DNA of 12,029 nucleotides from JBLHKE01 sp047619485 (GCA_047619485.1 JBLHKE010000166.1:1-12029); one strand, 5' to 3'; shown: positions 1 to 6,697, numbered from the stretch's first letter. Notes: generated by a model from the letters alone, not told the origin. Numbers and translations: made by a program.

Positions 1-338
1 CCCTGCGATGGGATCGGAAAGGTCAGCCCACAGAAAAAATCATTACCGTCGACGATCTTCGCCTCGAGTTCGAGCTCGTAATTGCCTCGCGGCATCACCA
101 CAGCCGGATCGTCGAACACGATCCCCGCCATCGGTTCGCCGATCCCGAGCCGTAGTTCACCGTCCTCACTCACCGAGGCGTCCGCGCCACCACCGAGTTC
201 GAACTCGATCGCGCGCCAGCCCTCCAGCGACTCCCCGTCGAACAGCTCGACCTTGCGCAGCTTCGCGGTGCTTCCCTTTTCGGGTGCGCAGCCCACTAAT
301 CCTAACACAACCATCAACAACACCATCACAAACTTCAT
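1..338 (-). CDS. DUF1080-like lipoprotein, 3' end cut off by the window edge
   Basis: This is a predicted exported lipoprotein; the reading frame starts at 338 and runs off the left edge, giving 112 complete codons. The N-terminus (MKFVMVLLMVVLGLVGCAPE) is a hydrophobic signal peptide with an LVGC lipobox, so Cys17 should be lipidated. Around residue 31 it has LFDGESLEGW, which matches the opening of DUF1080 / 3-keto-disaccharide hydrolase (concanavalin-like, GH16-related) domains, and near the cut end it has DFFCGLTFP, which I associate with a planctomycete/verrucomicrobial subset of that family. Its ATG overlaps the stop of the glycosylase gene in an ATGA, so the two are probably translationally coupled. 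Role in sugar or glycan binding is inferred from the family; the catalytic part lies outside the window. Confidence 0.8.
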   Translation of the reverse strand, partial: MKFVMVLLMVVLGLVGCAPEKGSTAKLRKVELFDGESLEGWRAIEFELGGGADASVSEDGELRLGIGEPMAGIVFDDPAVVMPRGNYELELEAKIVDGNDFFCGLTFPIPSQ

Positions 339-946
339 GAGATCAGATAGCGAAATGCCGGATGTTGCGCAACGAGCCCCAGTGCACCCGCAGTGAGCCC
401 TTTTCCGGGATCGCTGCGGTGCCAGGTGCTCGCCCCGCTCGGGTGGGGAAGTGGAATCACATCACACGCTACGCCTGCGAACTCGATCCGGTGCTGCTGG
501 CCGATGATCTCGATCAATTTTCCAATGCGAGGGAAGAACTGTGCGATCGCGAGCTTGCCTACCGGCAGTATCAGCTCCGGCTGGAGGATCTCGAACTCCC
601 GTCTTAACCAGCTGGCGCAGTTAGCGATCTCCATTTTGTCCGGCACCCGATCCCCGCCACCGCTCTTCGCCTTGCCGGGAAAACAGCGACATACCGCCGA
701 GATGTAGATCCGCTCGCGGAAGGCCGCCTCATCGATCCCACACGACTCCTCGAACCAGCGAAACAGCGTCTTGCCAGCTGTCCACGCGAACGGCCGCTGC
801 AGTGCCGGCTCTCTGACGCCAGGCGCCTGACCGACCAGCATCACACGACTTACGACTGCTCCCCCACTGATCGGCGGTGGCGTCATTTTTTCGCAGGTAC
901 GGCACTCGCGCAGAGCGATGACATGTTTGTTCAGGGCGGCTTGCAT
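335..946 (-). CDS. Uracil-DNA glycosylase superfamily protein (family 4-like, Fe-S type)
   Basis: A 203-residue protein of the uracil-DNA glycosylase fold, which would remove uracil or a related damaged base from DNA. Visible motifs are GQAPG (39-43), matching the GEAPG of family 4 enzymes, RPFAWTAGKTL (51-61) in place of the usual PFVGRAGxLL, a VGKLA segment (129-133) and HPS (168-170) as the motif-3 histidine. Cysteines at 15 and 18 (CRTC), 86/88 (VCRCFP) and 110 are placed as the 4Fe-4S ligands of family 4 proteins. The motif 1 region lacks the acidic residue spacing of classical members, so substrate preference is open. The start ATG at 946 lies only 65 nt from the divergent imelysin-like gene. 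The stop overlaps the next gene's start. Confidence 0.82.
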   Translation of the reverse strand: MQAALNKHVIALRECRTCEKMTPPPISGGAVVSRVMLVGQAPGVREPALQRPFAWTAGKTLFRWFEESCGIDEAAFRERIYISAVCRCFPGKAKSGGGDRVPDKMEIANCASWLRREFEILQPELILPVGKLAIAQFFPRIGKLIEIIGQQHRIEFAGVACDVIPLPHPSGASTWHRSDPGKGLTAGALGLVAQHPAFRYLIS

Positions 947-1011
947 GCAACCCGACTATGGCGCGAAAACTGCATGCGCACCGCAAAAAACGGCGTAGGT
1001 TCACGCGCGCC

Positions 1012-2016
1012 ATGAAGACAAATTCGATCCCCTTTCTAATCTTGATCACCGCCCTCGGAATCACACTGCAACCAGCCAGTGCCGATGAAAGTCTGGAGAC
1101 ATTAAAGACCGAAGCAGTGAAGGGCTACGTGGCGATCGCTGGCCATACCACCGCCGATGCGCTCAACAAGGCAATGGTGTTGAAAGAGACCGTCTACCAG
1201 TTCGCGGCATCGCCATCGCCCGAACGGCATGAGAAAGCTAAGAATGCTTGGAACATCGCGCGCATGCCCCACCTCCAGGCCGAGGTGTTCAGCATCGGCA
1301 CTGAGGTGACCAAGGTCGATCACTTCCGCCAGATCGAATCGATTCTATGGGGTGAAGATAAATCTGTCGACGGCCCTGGTGACCGTTCCTCCGAGTATTT
1401 CTCCGGTGGGAAAAATACTGAAGCGTTGGAACAATTGCAAGCCAGCGCTGACGCGATCGCCACGGAGCTTGCCAAGACCGCAGCCGATTGGAGCACTGGT
1501 GGGAAGGACACTGCCGCTGCCAAATTCACGGCGCAACCCATTGCCGAAGCGCTCGCGACCATCTTCGGAAATGTCAGCACGCACGCCGAGCATCTCGCCA
1601 AGGTGCGCATCGGCAAGGCCTACGAGTCGCACGATCAGAAAGATGAGAGCGCGAACTACAGCGACCTGACCCATGCCGAGCTGATCTACAGCTGCTCCGG
1701 TCTCGCCAATGTGGTCGCAGGTGCCTACGTCGGCTCCGACAAAGAGGCCAAGGTTCAAGGCAGCGGACCACTACAACTCGCAACGAAGCTCGACGTGGAA
1801 CAGGGGGAGAAGCTCAAACTCGCCACCAATCGCATGATGCTCGCCGTCACCAACTTCCGCCCGCCATTCGACCGTGCGCTGATGGCACCAGACGACTCGC
1901 CGGCACGTGAGGCGATCAAGGAGATGATGGATGCCCTCGAGGAACTAGCGGGCGAGTCCAAAGCAAGCGCGAAAGCACTGGGGCTCGTTGAGGAAGCTGC
2001 CGCGAAATCAGAGTAG
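1012..2016 (+). CDS. Imelysin-like (peptidase M75 family) secreted protein
   Basis: A 334-residue exported protein of the imelysin family, helical periplasmic or surface proteins usually linked to iron or haem uptake. I chose the ATG at 1012 because it opens a clear signal peptide (MKTNSIPFLILITALG, cleavage near ADA/ADE at 22-25); an ATG at 958 in frame would put a basic 18-residue stretch in front. Supporting segments are AWNIARMPHLQAEVFSIG (79-96), like the family's AWxxARxxYxxTE, FRQIESILWG (105-114), the counterpart of the GxHxxE block, and GLANVVAGAY (230-239). In the GxHxxE block the Gly and His positions appear as His104 and Arg106, while Glu109 is kept, so a metal-site function should not be assumed. 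It stands alone, without an Efe or di-haem peroxidase partner in view. Confidence 0.8.
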   Translation: MKTNSIPFLILITALGITLQPASADESLETLKTEAVKGYVAIAGHTTADALNKAMVLKETVYQFAASPSPERHEKAKNAWNIARMPHLQAEVFSIGTEVTKVDHFRQIESILWGEDKSVDGPGDRSSEYFSGGKNTEALEQLQASADAIATELAKTAADWSTGGKDTAAAKFTAQPIAEALATIFGNVSTHAEHLAKVRIGKAYESHDQKDESANYSDLTHAELIYSCSGLANVVAGAYVGSDKEAKVQGSGPLQLATKLDVEQGEKLKLATNRMMLAVTNFRPPFDRALMAPDDSPAREAIKEMMDALEELAGESKASAKALGLVEEAAAKSE

Positions 2017-2221
2017 CGGAGGGTAGTCGAACTCGTCAGAGCTTGGGCGAGCGTTCCACGGCTCAGTAGATCTCCAAGAGGCGCGACCAATTTCTTGCGA
2101 AATCATCTACTGCAAAGCGGTCGATGGTTGAAAATTGTCCTCGGCAGCCCGGGATAAGTCACAGGTCAGCGGCCAGAGATCGAGTCGAAGTCATTTACGA
2201 GTTAGACTGGAGGATGGGGCT

Positions 2222-2770
2222 CTATCCCGACAATTCGGCGGCCACCCGTGCGAACGCCTCCTCACCCAAAACTGGCACCCGCTCCGCCATCGCATCCGCT
2301 GGCGGCTCGGGGATCTCGACCCACGATCGACAACCTCCGTAGCGCTTGTGGTTGGGGAAATTCCATGGCCGGCACAGGCGTGAGATGCGCACCAGCGCGA
2401 GGCTAATACCCGGGCAATCTTCGTAGTCGAAGCGATCTCGCATCGTGGCCTCGGTCCAAAGGTGCAGCGGCTCGAGCGCACGCACCTGCTCCCAATCGGT
2501 GATCACCCGAGTCTCGACCAGTTCGGCAAAGTATTCGACCGTGATGTGCTCACGCTCGGCGTCAGCGATTTCCGACACGTGTCGTCCATCGCCCAGCCGC
2601 AGGTGTTTTGCCTGCTCGTGGAAGTGGGTCGGGAAAAGAAAAAACTCGCGGTGCTTGAACTGGAAGCCATCACGCCCCTCAGCGATGCCGCCCTTACGTA
2701 AGATGATCGACTGTTCGCCGCTTCCTAACGCGTCGCACACCAGCGACCACTCTTTGAATGCAATCGGCAC
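2222..2770 (-). CDS. DUF1802 family protein
   Basis: A 182-residue soluble protein recognisable as DUF1802 by its opening AFKEWSLVCDALGSGEQSII and the following LRKGGIAEGRDGF, then FFLFPTHFHEQ near residue 44. The family has no established biochemical function. The start is a GTG at 2770: an in-frame TAG lies 12 nt upstream and no ATG fits before the conserved FKEW motif. The extended reading frame of the upstream SHD1-like gene ends 12 nt before this GTG, which places the two in one transcription unit. A WNFPNHKRYGGCRSWVEIP segment near 136-154 completes the domain. No strong ribosome binding site is visible. Confidence 0.85.
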   Translation of the reverse strand: MPIAFKEWSLVCDALGSGEQSIILRKGGIAEGRDGFQFKHREFFLFPTHFHEQAKHLRLGDGRHVSEIADAEREHITVEYFAELVETRVITDWEQVRALEPLHLWTEATMRDRFDYEDCPGISLALVRISRLCRPWNFPNHKRYGGCRSWVEIPEPPADAMAERVPVLGEEAFARVAAELSG

Positions 2771-2782
2771 GTTAAAAGTCTG

Positions 2783-2914
2783 CTAATTTGCGCCGGGGCT
2801 GGTGTAGTACAGGATCTCCTGCTCACCTTTGAACACCCGGACCGAAATCCCATGGACGTAATCCTTGCTGCGCTTCACTTTGGCTGACGAACTCGCCAGC
2901 GGGCGGGAGTTGCC
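2783..2914 (-). other. In-frame coding-like extension behind a TGA codon
   Basis: After the TGA at 2917-2915 the same frame stays open for 43 codons and ends in TAG at 2785-2783. The translation includes KVKRSKDYVHGISVRVFKG and then EQEILYYTSPGAN, which looks like a real protein C-terminus with alternating beta-type residues rather than random translation. It ends 12 nt before the next gene. I infer that the SHD1-like protein was, or still is, 237 residues long and that the TGA is a nonsense change, a sequencing error or a recoded codon. Reading across it gives GCST-(TGA)-GNSR, so a Cys, Trp or Arg codon could have stood there. Confidence 0.6.
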
Positions 2915-3496
2915 TCATGTCGAGCACCCGGCACCGCCGGATGACGTGGATAGCGGGATCCGCTGGCTGAGGTTCACCTCGGTGCTCTGGAATCGGTGCG
3001 GCACCCCGGAGTAGAGGGTGCTAATCGCCTGATCATCCCCTTTGATCACCCCGCGCTCACCGCCCTGGCTCACGTGGATCTCGTACTTGATCGTCAGCTC
3101 AGAGACCTCCTCGCTGCTCGTGTTCGAGATCTCAATGTCGAAGTATTTGGATGTCTCGATTGCCTTTTTGCTGCTGCTCTTGGTGACCTTGCGGCGGCCG
3201 TGCTGTACTTTGGCATCGATCTTGACGTTGCGTCCGATTTTGATGATCTCATACTGCTCCTTGACCCACTCGCGATCCGAACCAATGAGTTTCGCAGCCG
3301 GGAAAACCATCTTGCGCCCATTGCTCCGGCGCACCATGACCTTGTCGGACTTGGCATCAAAGGAGACGAGGTTGGCCAAGAAAGTCTTGGTCTCATCGTC
3401 GGCGCTAGTGAACGAGTGCAGCTCGGCACCCGCATTGGCGAGCAAGCCAAAGGCAATGCCCACCGCGCAGAAGAAGGTGGTAAGTTTCCGGTTCAT
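2915..3496 (-). CDS. Secreted SHD1-like domain protein, ends at an in-frame TGA
   Basis: A 193-residue exported protein. It opens with a signal peptide (MNRKLTTFFCAVGIAFGLLA, cleavage near NAGA at 24). Residues 34-80 resemble the SHD1 fold seen in many planctomycete and verrucomicrobial proteins: KTFLANLVSF, then VMVRRSNGRKMVFPAAKL, then SDREWVKEQ. The rest (about 86-193) contains KYFDIEISNTSSEEVSELTIKY, a beta-rich domain I do not recognise. I prefer the ATG at 3496 to the GTG at 3529 because it gives a standard signal peptide. The annotated stop is a TGA, but the frame continues for 43 coding-like codons to 2783, so this product may be truncated. It lies 76 nt downstream of the pseudouridine synthase gene and upstream of the DUF1802 gene. 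Cellular role unknown. Confidence 0.72.
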   Translation of the reverse strand: MNRKLTTFFCAVGIAFGLLANAGAELHSFTSADDETKTFLANLVSFDAKSDKVMVRRSNGRKMVFPAAKLIGSDREWVKEQYEIIKIGRNVKIDAKVQHGRRKVTKSSSKKAIETSKYFDIEISNTSSEEVSELTIKYEIHVSQGGERGVIKGDDQAISTLYSGVPHRFQSTEVNLSQRIPLSTSSGGAGCST

Positions 3497-3535
3497 CGAA
3501 GGAAGGGTAAGGCCTACGGGATTGGACACAAGGGC

Positions 3536-3560
3536 AAATAGGCCGGATTAGAAAGCCGGC
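3536..3560 (-). terminator. Weak hairpin between two genes of the cluster
   Basis: GCCGG at 3542-3546 pairs with CCGGC at 3556-3560 around a 9-nt loop, just after the stop of the pseudouridine synthase gene at 3573. On the minus strand it is followed by TATTTGCCC, a poor U-tract. It could be a weak or partial terminator within the cluster. Confidence 0.3.
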
Positions 3561-3572
3561 TTGCACGATTCT

Positions 3573-4349
3573 TCACTGCAGATCATCGCGGAAGCCCCGC
3601 CACTCGGCTGGTGGAGGGGCGTGCCATGCTTTGACTTCACCATCGGCAAACTCGAAGCGCAGCATCGTCGAATGTAAGGCGTGGCGTTTCATTAGCAGCC
3701 TCGCTTGCAATTCACGCGTCCATCCAGTCTCGATAAAGTCGAGGTAGCAGGTCTCGTCGGCGCCGTAGATCTTATCTCCGACCACCGGGTGACCGACGTG
3801 CGCAAGGTGCACGCGGATCTGGTGCAGCCGCCCCGTCACCGGCATGGCACGCAATCGCGAGTAACGCAATCCGCTGGCGCGCTCAAGGCGCTCTTCGACG
3901 ACGAACTCGGTCAGGCTAGGCCTGCCGCCGGGATGCACCATCTGCTTCACCCAGATCGGCGACTCTACGAGTTCGCCCTTCCTCAGCAGCGGCCCATCAA
4001 CGGTGAAAGCATCCTCCTCCGGCCAACCGTGCACTAGTGTGACATATTCTTTTTTCACCCGCCGCTCCTGCATGGCGATCGAAAACCTGCGCGCCGCGAC
4101 CGCGTTCTTTGTCACCAGCACGAGGCCGCTGGTCTCGCGGTCGAGTCGGTTGATAATCGAGAGCGTCGCGCCATTGGCGATCTCGAACGCGAGTAGTCCC
4201 AGCAACCCATCGAGCAAGGTCTGCGGGTTGCCGGGGACACTCGGGTGGACAAGCAGCGGTGCTGGCTTGTCGACCACGATGTATTCATCCGCCTCATCGA
4301 CCACCGTGAAGTGGGGGTCATTCTCGATCGCGCGGATCTCCGTGCTCAT
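3573..4349 (-). CDS. RluA-family pseudouridine synthase
   Basis: A 258-residue enzyme of the RluA family, which isomerises specific uridines in rRNA or tRNA to pseudouridine. The catalytic motif is NRLDRETSG (67-75) with catalytic Asp70; most relatives have HRLD, here Asn replaces His. The C-terminal signature TGRLHQIRVHLAHVGHPVVG (172-191) and GDKIYG are both present. There is no N-terminal S4 domain, so it is a short, single-domain member like RluA, TruC or RluE rather than RluD-like. The start at 4349 is fixed by the ATGA overlap with the esterase stop; an upstream in-frame start would overlap that gene more deeply. Which RNA position is modified cannot be told from the sequence. Confidence 0.9.
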   Translation of the reverse strand: MSTEIRAIENDPHFTVVDEADEYIVVDKPAPLLVHPSVPGNPQTLLDGLLGLLAFEIANGATLSIINRLDRETSGLVLVTKNAVAARRFSIAMQERRVKKEYVTLVHGWPEEDAFTVDGPLLRKGELVESPIWVKQMVHPGGRPSLTEFVVEERLERASGLRYSRLRAMPVTGRLHQIRVHLAHVGHPVVGDKIYGADETCYLDFIETGWTRELQARLLMKRHALHSTMLRFEFADGEVKAWHAPPPAEWRGFRDDLQ

Positions 4350-5008
4350 GGCTGAGAAATGCCGCTCAGCCACTCGAACACATCGCGGATCTCCTCGTCG
4401 CAGAGAGAATGCTCCACCTCGGCGTAGACTTTGAAAGTGGTCTCAAACCCAGATGTCTGGAGCATCGACACCGCGTGCTCGGCAGCCACCAGCGGCACGA
4501 CCGGATCATCGCTGCCGTGGAACACCCCGATCGGGAAATCGCCCGCCTTCGATGGACAAGGGTGAGCATCGCCCTCCAGCAGGTAACCGGACATTGCCAA
4601 AATCCCCGCGATGGATGCCTGCTGTCGCAATCCCACATGTAGCGCCATCGCGGCACCCTGCGAGAATCCGGCGAGTATAATCCTCGATGCGCACTCGTTA
4701 TCCAAGAGCGTCTCGATGCTCCGCTGGCTCTGTTCGACCGTGCCCCAATCGACCTCGCGCGGCTGCGACATGTCGAGGATGTCGTACCAGGCCGGCATCG
4801 TCATCCCCATGTTGATCGTCACCGGGATCTGTGGGGCATGCGGCAGGACGAAGCGCCACTTGTCTGGCAGCGCCGCCTCACTAAATCCAGACGCGACGTC
4901 CTCGAAGTCGTGCCCATCAGCCCCGAGCCCGTGCATCAGGATCACACACAGCTCCGCCTCCTCACGGAGGGCACCGATTTCAAGACAGGACAGCGGGGAG
5001 TCGGACAT
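4346..5008 (-). CDS. Alpha/beta hydrolase, carboxylesterase/phospholipase type
   Basis: A 220-residue cytosolic serine hydrolase of the carboxylesterase II / YpfH-like group. The oxyanion segment is LMHGLGADGHDF (24-35), the nucleophile elbow is GFSQG with Ser116, the acid is Asp168 in HGSDDPVVP, and the base is His200 in EHSL, giving a full triad with the family's usual spacing and length. PAWYDILDM (72-80) is the usual lid-region motif of this group. The ATG at 5008 gives this normal length; an in-frame GTG at 5047 would add 13 residues without homology-like character. Its stop overlaps the pseudouridine synthase start. The natural ester substrate is unknown. Confidence 0.9.
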   Translation of the reverse strand: MSDSPLSCLEIGALREEAELCVILMHGLGADGHDFEDVASGFSEAALPDKWRFVLPHAPQIPVTINMGMTMPAWYDILDMSQPREVDWGTVEQSQRSIETLLDNECASRIILAGFSQGAAMALHVGLRQQASIAGILAMSGYLLEGDAHPCPSKAGDFPIGVFHGSDDPVVPLVAAEHAVSMLQTSGFETTFKVYAEVEHSLCDEEIRDVFEWLSGISQP

Positions 5009-5090
5009 GCGAGAGGCATAGCCGAACGATCGCCTGACGCCAACCACAGAATTCGACGCAGCAAGCGACTCGCGACAGGACCGGCGGCAT

Positions 5091-5112
5091 TCTGGCTATA
5101 GATTAAGCCAGA
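5091..5112. promoter_or_regulatory. Perfect 7-bp inverted repeat upstream of the esterase gene
   Basis: TCTGGCT at 5091-5097 and AGCCAGA at 5106-5112 flank an AT-rich 8-nt centre (ATAGATTA). A second partly overlapping pair, AGATTA at 5100-5105 and TAATCT at 5121-5126, extends the dyad symmetry. It lies about 85-105 nt before the esterase ATG. It could be an operator or an RNA hairpin; there is no U-tract on either side to make it a terminator. Confidence 0.35.
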
Positions 5113-5198
5113 TCTTAGCGTAATCTTTAGGCTGCGTCCGCCGAAACGATCCCATTCCCTGATAGCCAGTGTGCGAACGGAATCTAAGGGCGTCTCCA

Positions 5199-5249
5199 GT
5201 GTCGGAGAAACCACAGGCCATGCGCAAATGGGACTGTCGTTTCGGACAC
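5199..5249. other. Imperfect long inverted repeat next to the dispersed repeat
   Basis: GTGTC (5199-5203) and GAAAC (5207-5211) are complementary to GTTTC (5239-5243) and GACAC (5245-5249), a 10-bp stem with a small internal loop and a 27-nt terminal loop. TCTCC (5193-5197) can instead pair with GGAGA (5204-5208), so two structures compete. It ends one base before the repeat copy at 5251. The stretch 5009-5486 otherwise holds no gene I would call firmly. Confidence 0.3.
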
Positions 5250-5250
5250 C

Positions 5251-5273
5251 GCCTCTAAAGGCTACGCTACATG
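5251..5273. repeat. Dispersed repeat, copy A
   Basis: A 23-nt core beginning GCCTCTAAA and ending CTACGCTACATG recurs at 9615-9637 with 21 of 23 bases identical (GG here, AT there, in the middle). Similarity continues upstream for roughly 15 nt (GTCGTTTCGGACA here against GTCCTTCCCGACA). Both copies have a potential stem-loop directly upstream and a small ORF 55-65 nt downstream. Confidence 0.6.
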
Positions 5274-5328
5274 GCTGCGTGCTTCCTCAGCTAACGCCAA
5301 AGGGCATTCTGTCGGCATCAGGATCGAA

Positions 5329-5463
5329 ATGTGGTTGACTCTGTCCGAGTGGCAATTGGCTATTCTCCGCGTCATCAATGATTGCGCGATGAAAAAGGGC
5401 GGGTTGTGTCGCATCAGAAACCTCTCGAAAATTACCGGTCCGGAACTGACCGCGGAAGGTAAG
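5329..5463 (+). CDS. Possible 44-residue small protein
   Basis: An ATG at 5329 sits 5 nt after an AGGA ribosome binding site (5320-5323) and opens a 44-codon frame ending in TAA. The product begins MWLTLSEWQLAILRVINDCA, which would form an amphipathic helix, followed by a basic stretch (MKKGGLCRIRNLSKI). I do not recognise it. It lies 55 nt downstream of repeat copy A in an otherwise gene-free stretch. It may be a genuine small protein, a degraded gene fragment or chance. Confidence 0.25.
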
Positions 5464-5486
5464 AGTTTGGACGAATGTCCCGCGCC

Positions 5487-5750
5487 CTAGTGCTCTTCCT
5501 GCTCCTCGTGGACGTTGGGATCCATGCCCGGCAACTGCCTCGCCTTGTCGGCGTAGCGGTCGAAGCGGTTCGACAGGATCAACAAGGTCGGTGCCCACAG
5601 GCCGATGAAGATGCCGAAGCGCTCAGCGTGGGCTGCTTGCTGCGGATCATCTGTCTTTAAAAACCACCAGGTGCCAATCGAGAGCAGGATCGATAGAATC
5701 CCGGCCTGGAAACAGATGTTGCTGAGAATTTTGCAGGTGCGCTGGTTCAT
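5487..5750 (-). CDS. Small two-helix membrane protein
   Basis: An 87-residue protein that I do not assign to a named family. Residues 8-31 (LSNICFQAGILSILLSIGTW) and 46-60 (GIFIGLWAPTLLILS) are hydrophobic and should span the membrane, joined by a short polar loop, followed by NRFDRYADKARQLPG and an acidic, His-ended tail (HEEQEEH). The coding quality, single ATG start and defined ends support a real gene. It is separated from the upstream YdcF-like gene by the inserted element and about 110 nt, so it may once have been closer to that operon. Confidence 0.7.
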   Translation of the reverse strand: MNQRTCKILSNICFQAGILSILLSIGTWWFLKTDDPQQAAHAERFGIFIGLWAPTLLILSNRFDRYADKARQLPGMDPNVHEEQEEH

Positions 5751-5860
5751 TTGAGTGTCTTTGGTCGTGGTTAGAAACTAGGAACTGAATGCTTACTAGG
5801 CTGCCCAACGACCAGCTGCGCACCAATTGCGAATTTCAGTGCACTGACTATCCAACCTTA

Positions 5861-6019
5861 AGGCCTGTTCGAAAATAACTTGGACATATTTGCTTGCCCT
5901 TGAACCTCCCACCGGCGTTGAAGTTTCCTTCAAGTAGTCCACGACACAAAGCAAACTCTGCCTTGGTGGTAGGCCCAATGGCTGCCCAGCTATTGACCAA
6001 TTTATTTCCGAACAGGCCC
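5861..6019. mobile_element. 159-bp MITE-like element with 23-bp terminal inverted repeats
   Basis: The left end 5861-5883 (AGGCCTGTTCGAAAA...) and the reverse complement of the right end 5997-6019 (GGGCCTGTTCGGAAA...) match at 20 of 23 positions. The element is bounded by TTA at 5858-5860 and TTA at 6020-6022, which fits a 3-bp target duplication. The inside has no transposase-like frame; a small perfect hairpin, TTGAAG-TTTC-CTTCAA, lies near the middle. The ends look like those of IS5-type elements making 2-4 bp duplications, but the family is only a guess. The right-hand TTA is the TAA stop codon of the YdcF-like gene. Confidence 0.7.
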
Positions 6020-6688
6020 TTAGCGATTTTTTTTCCCAAACCACTCGTAGCAGACCGAGAGAGTCTCGATGAGCACGGTTTTGACTCCCTCGCTCGACGC
6101 AAACCAGCGCTTCGAGTTGTAGCTGTCCGAGGACTGCGCGATGATGCCTACCTCGACGGTATCACCGAGGGCTTTGCGAAAAACCGTACGCGTGCGGCGG
6201 CCATGGACGCCGCGCGTGAGGACATCGATCGCGCTGGCATCACGAAAATCGGAAATCAAGCTCGACTCACGTTTTTCCCTGAACGCCTTGGCAGATTGAT
6301 AGGTTCGATCGCTCGTCACACTCCGCGACGCAGCGACGATGATGCGGTTCCGCGGCACGCCCAGCTGCTCTAAAGTCTGGGCGGTCAGCTCGGCGTAGGT
6401 TTTGAATTCGCTCAGGTAGTAGCCACGCGGCAGCTCGGCTCCAGTGGTGCAGATGTAGTCGTAGGAATCACCGACATTGAATCCAGAGAGCGTCTTCGCG
6501 AGAATGTAGTCAGGGACCCAGCCCTCGACCACCAAGACCTTAGCCCCTTCAGCCTTCTCAGTGACGCTCAGGAAGGGGTGGATGTTCGCCACGACGAACC
6601 AGACGGCTAGCCCGAAGAGGATCACGCCGAGCAAACAGCCTCGCCAGGTCGGCACCCAGAAGGTGCGTTTGCGGAAAAGTCGGAACAC
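6020..6688 (-). CDS. YdcF/SanA/ElyC-like (DUF218-type) membrane-anchored protein
   Basis: A 222-residue protein with an N-terminal basic segment (MFRLFRKRTFWVPTWRG), one transmembrane helix at about 18-36 and the remainder outside the membrane. Residues 50-60 (KVLVVEGWVPD) and 120-137 (ASRSVTSDRTYQSAKAFR), with HGRRTRTVFRKALG at 162-175, match the layout of DUF218/YdcF-like proteins, whose members act in cell-envelope processes or are uncharacterised. The start is a GTG at 6688, just 9 nt after the stop of the HAD phosphatase gene; an in-frame TAG lies 12 nt upstream, so there is no longer form. The stop TAA directly abuts the MITE-like element. Confidence 0.75.
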   Translation of the reverse strand: MFRLFRKRTFWVPTWRGCLLGVILFGLAVWFVVANIHPFLSVTEKAEGAKVLVVEGWVPDYILAKTLSGFNVGDSYDYICTTGAELPRGYYLSEFKTYAELTAQTLEQLGVPRNRIIVAASRSVTSDRTYQSAKAFREKRESSLISDFRDASAIDVLTRGVHGRRTRTVFRKALGDTVEVGIIAQSSDSYNSKRWFASSEGVKTVLIETLSVCYEWFGKKNR

Positions 6689-6697
6689 GGAGGTATT

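Noticed and set aside
3042..3551. 169- and 181-codon plus-strand ORFs
   Set aside because: They lie opposite the SHD1-like gene, which has a signal peptide and domain similarity; the plus frames show neither.
5796..6102. Two overlapping minus-strand ORFs of 82-84 codons
   Set aside because: They run across the MITE-like element and out of frame into the YdcF-like gene; no transposase-like or other motif is present.
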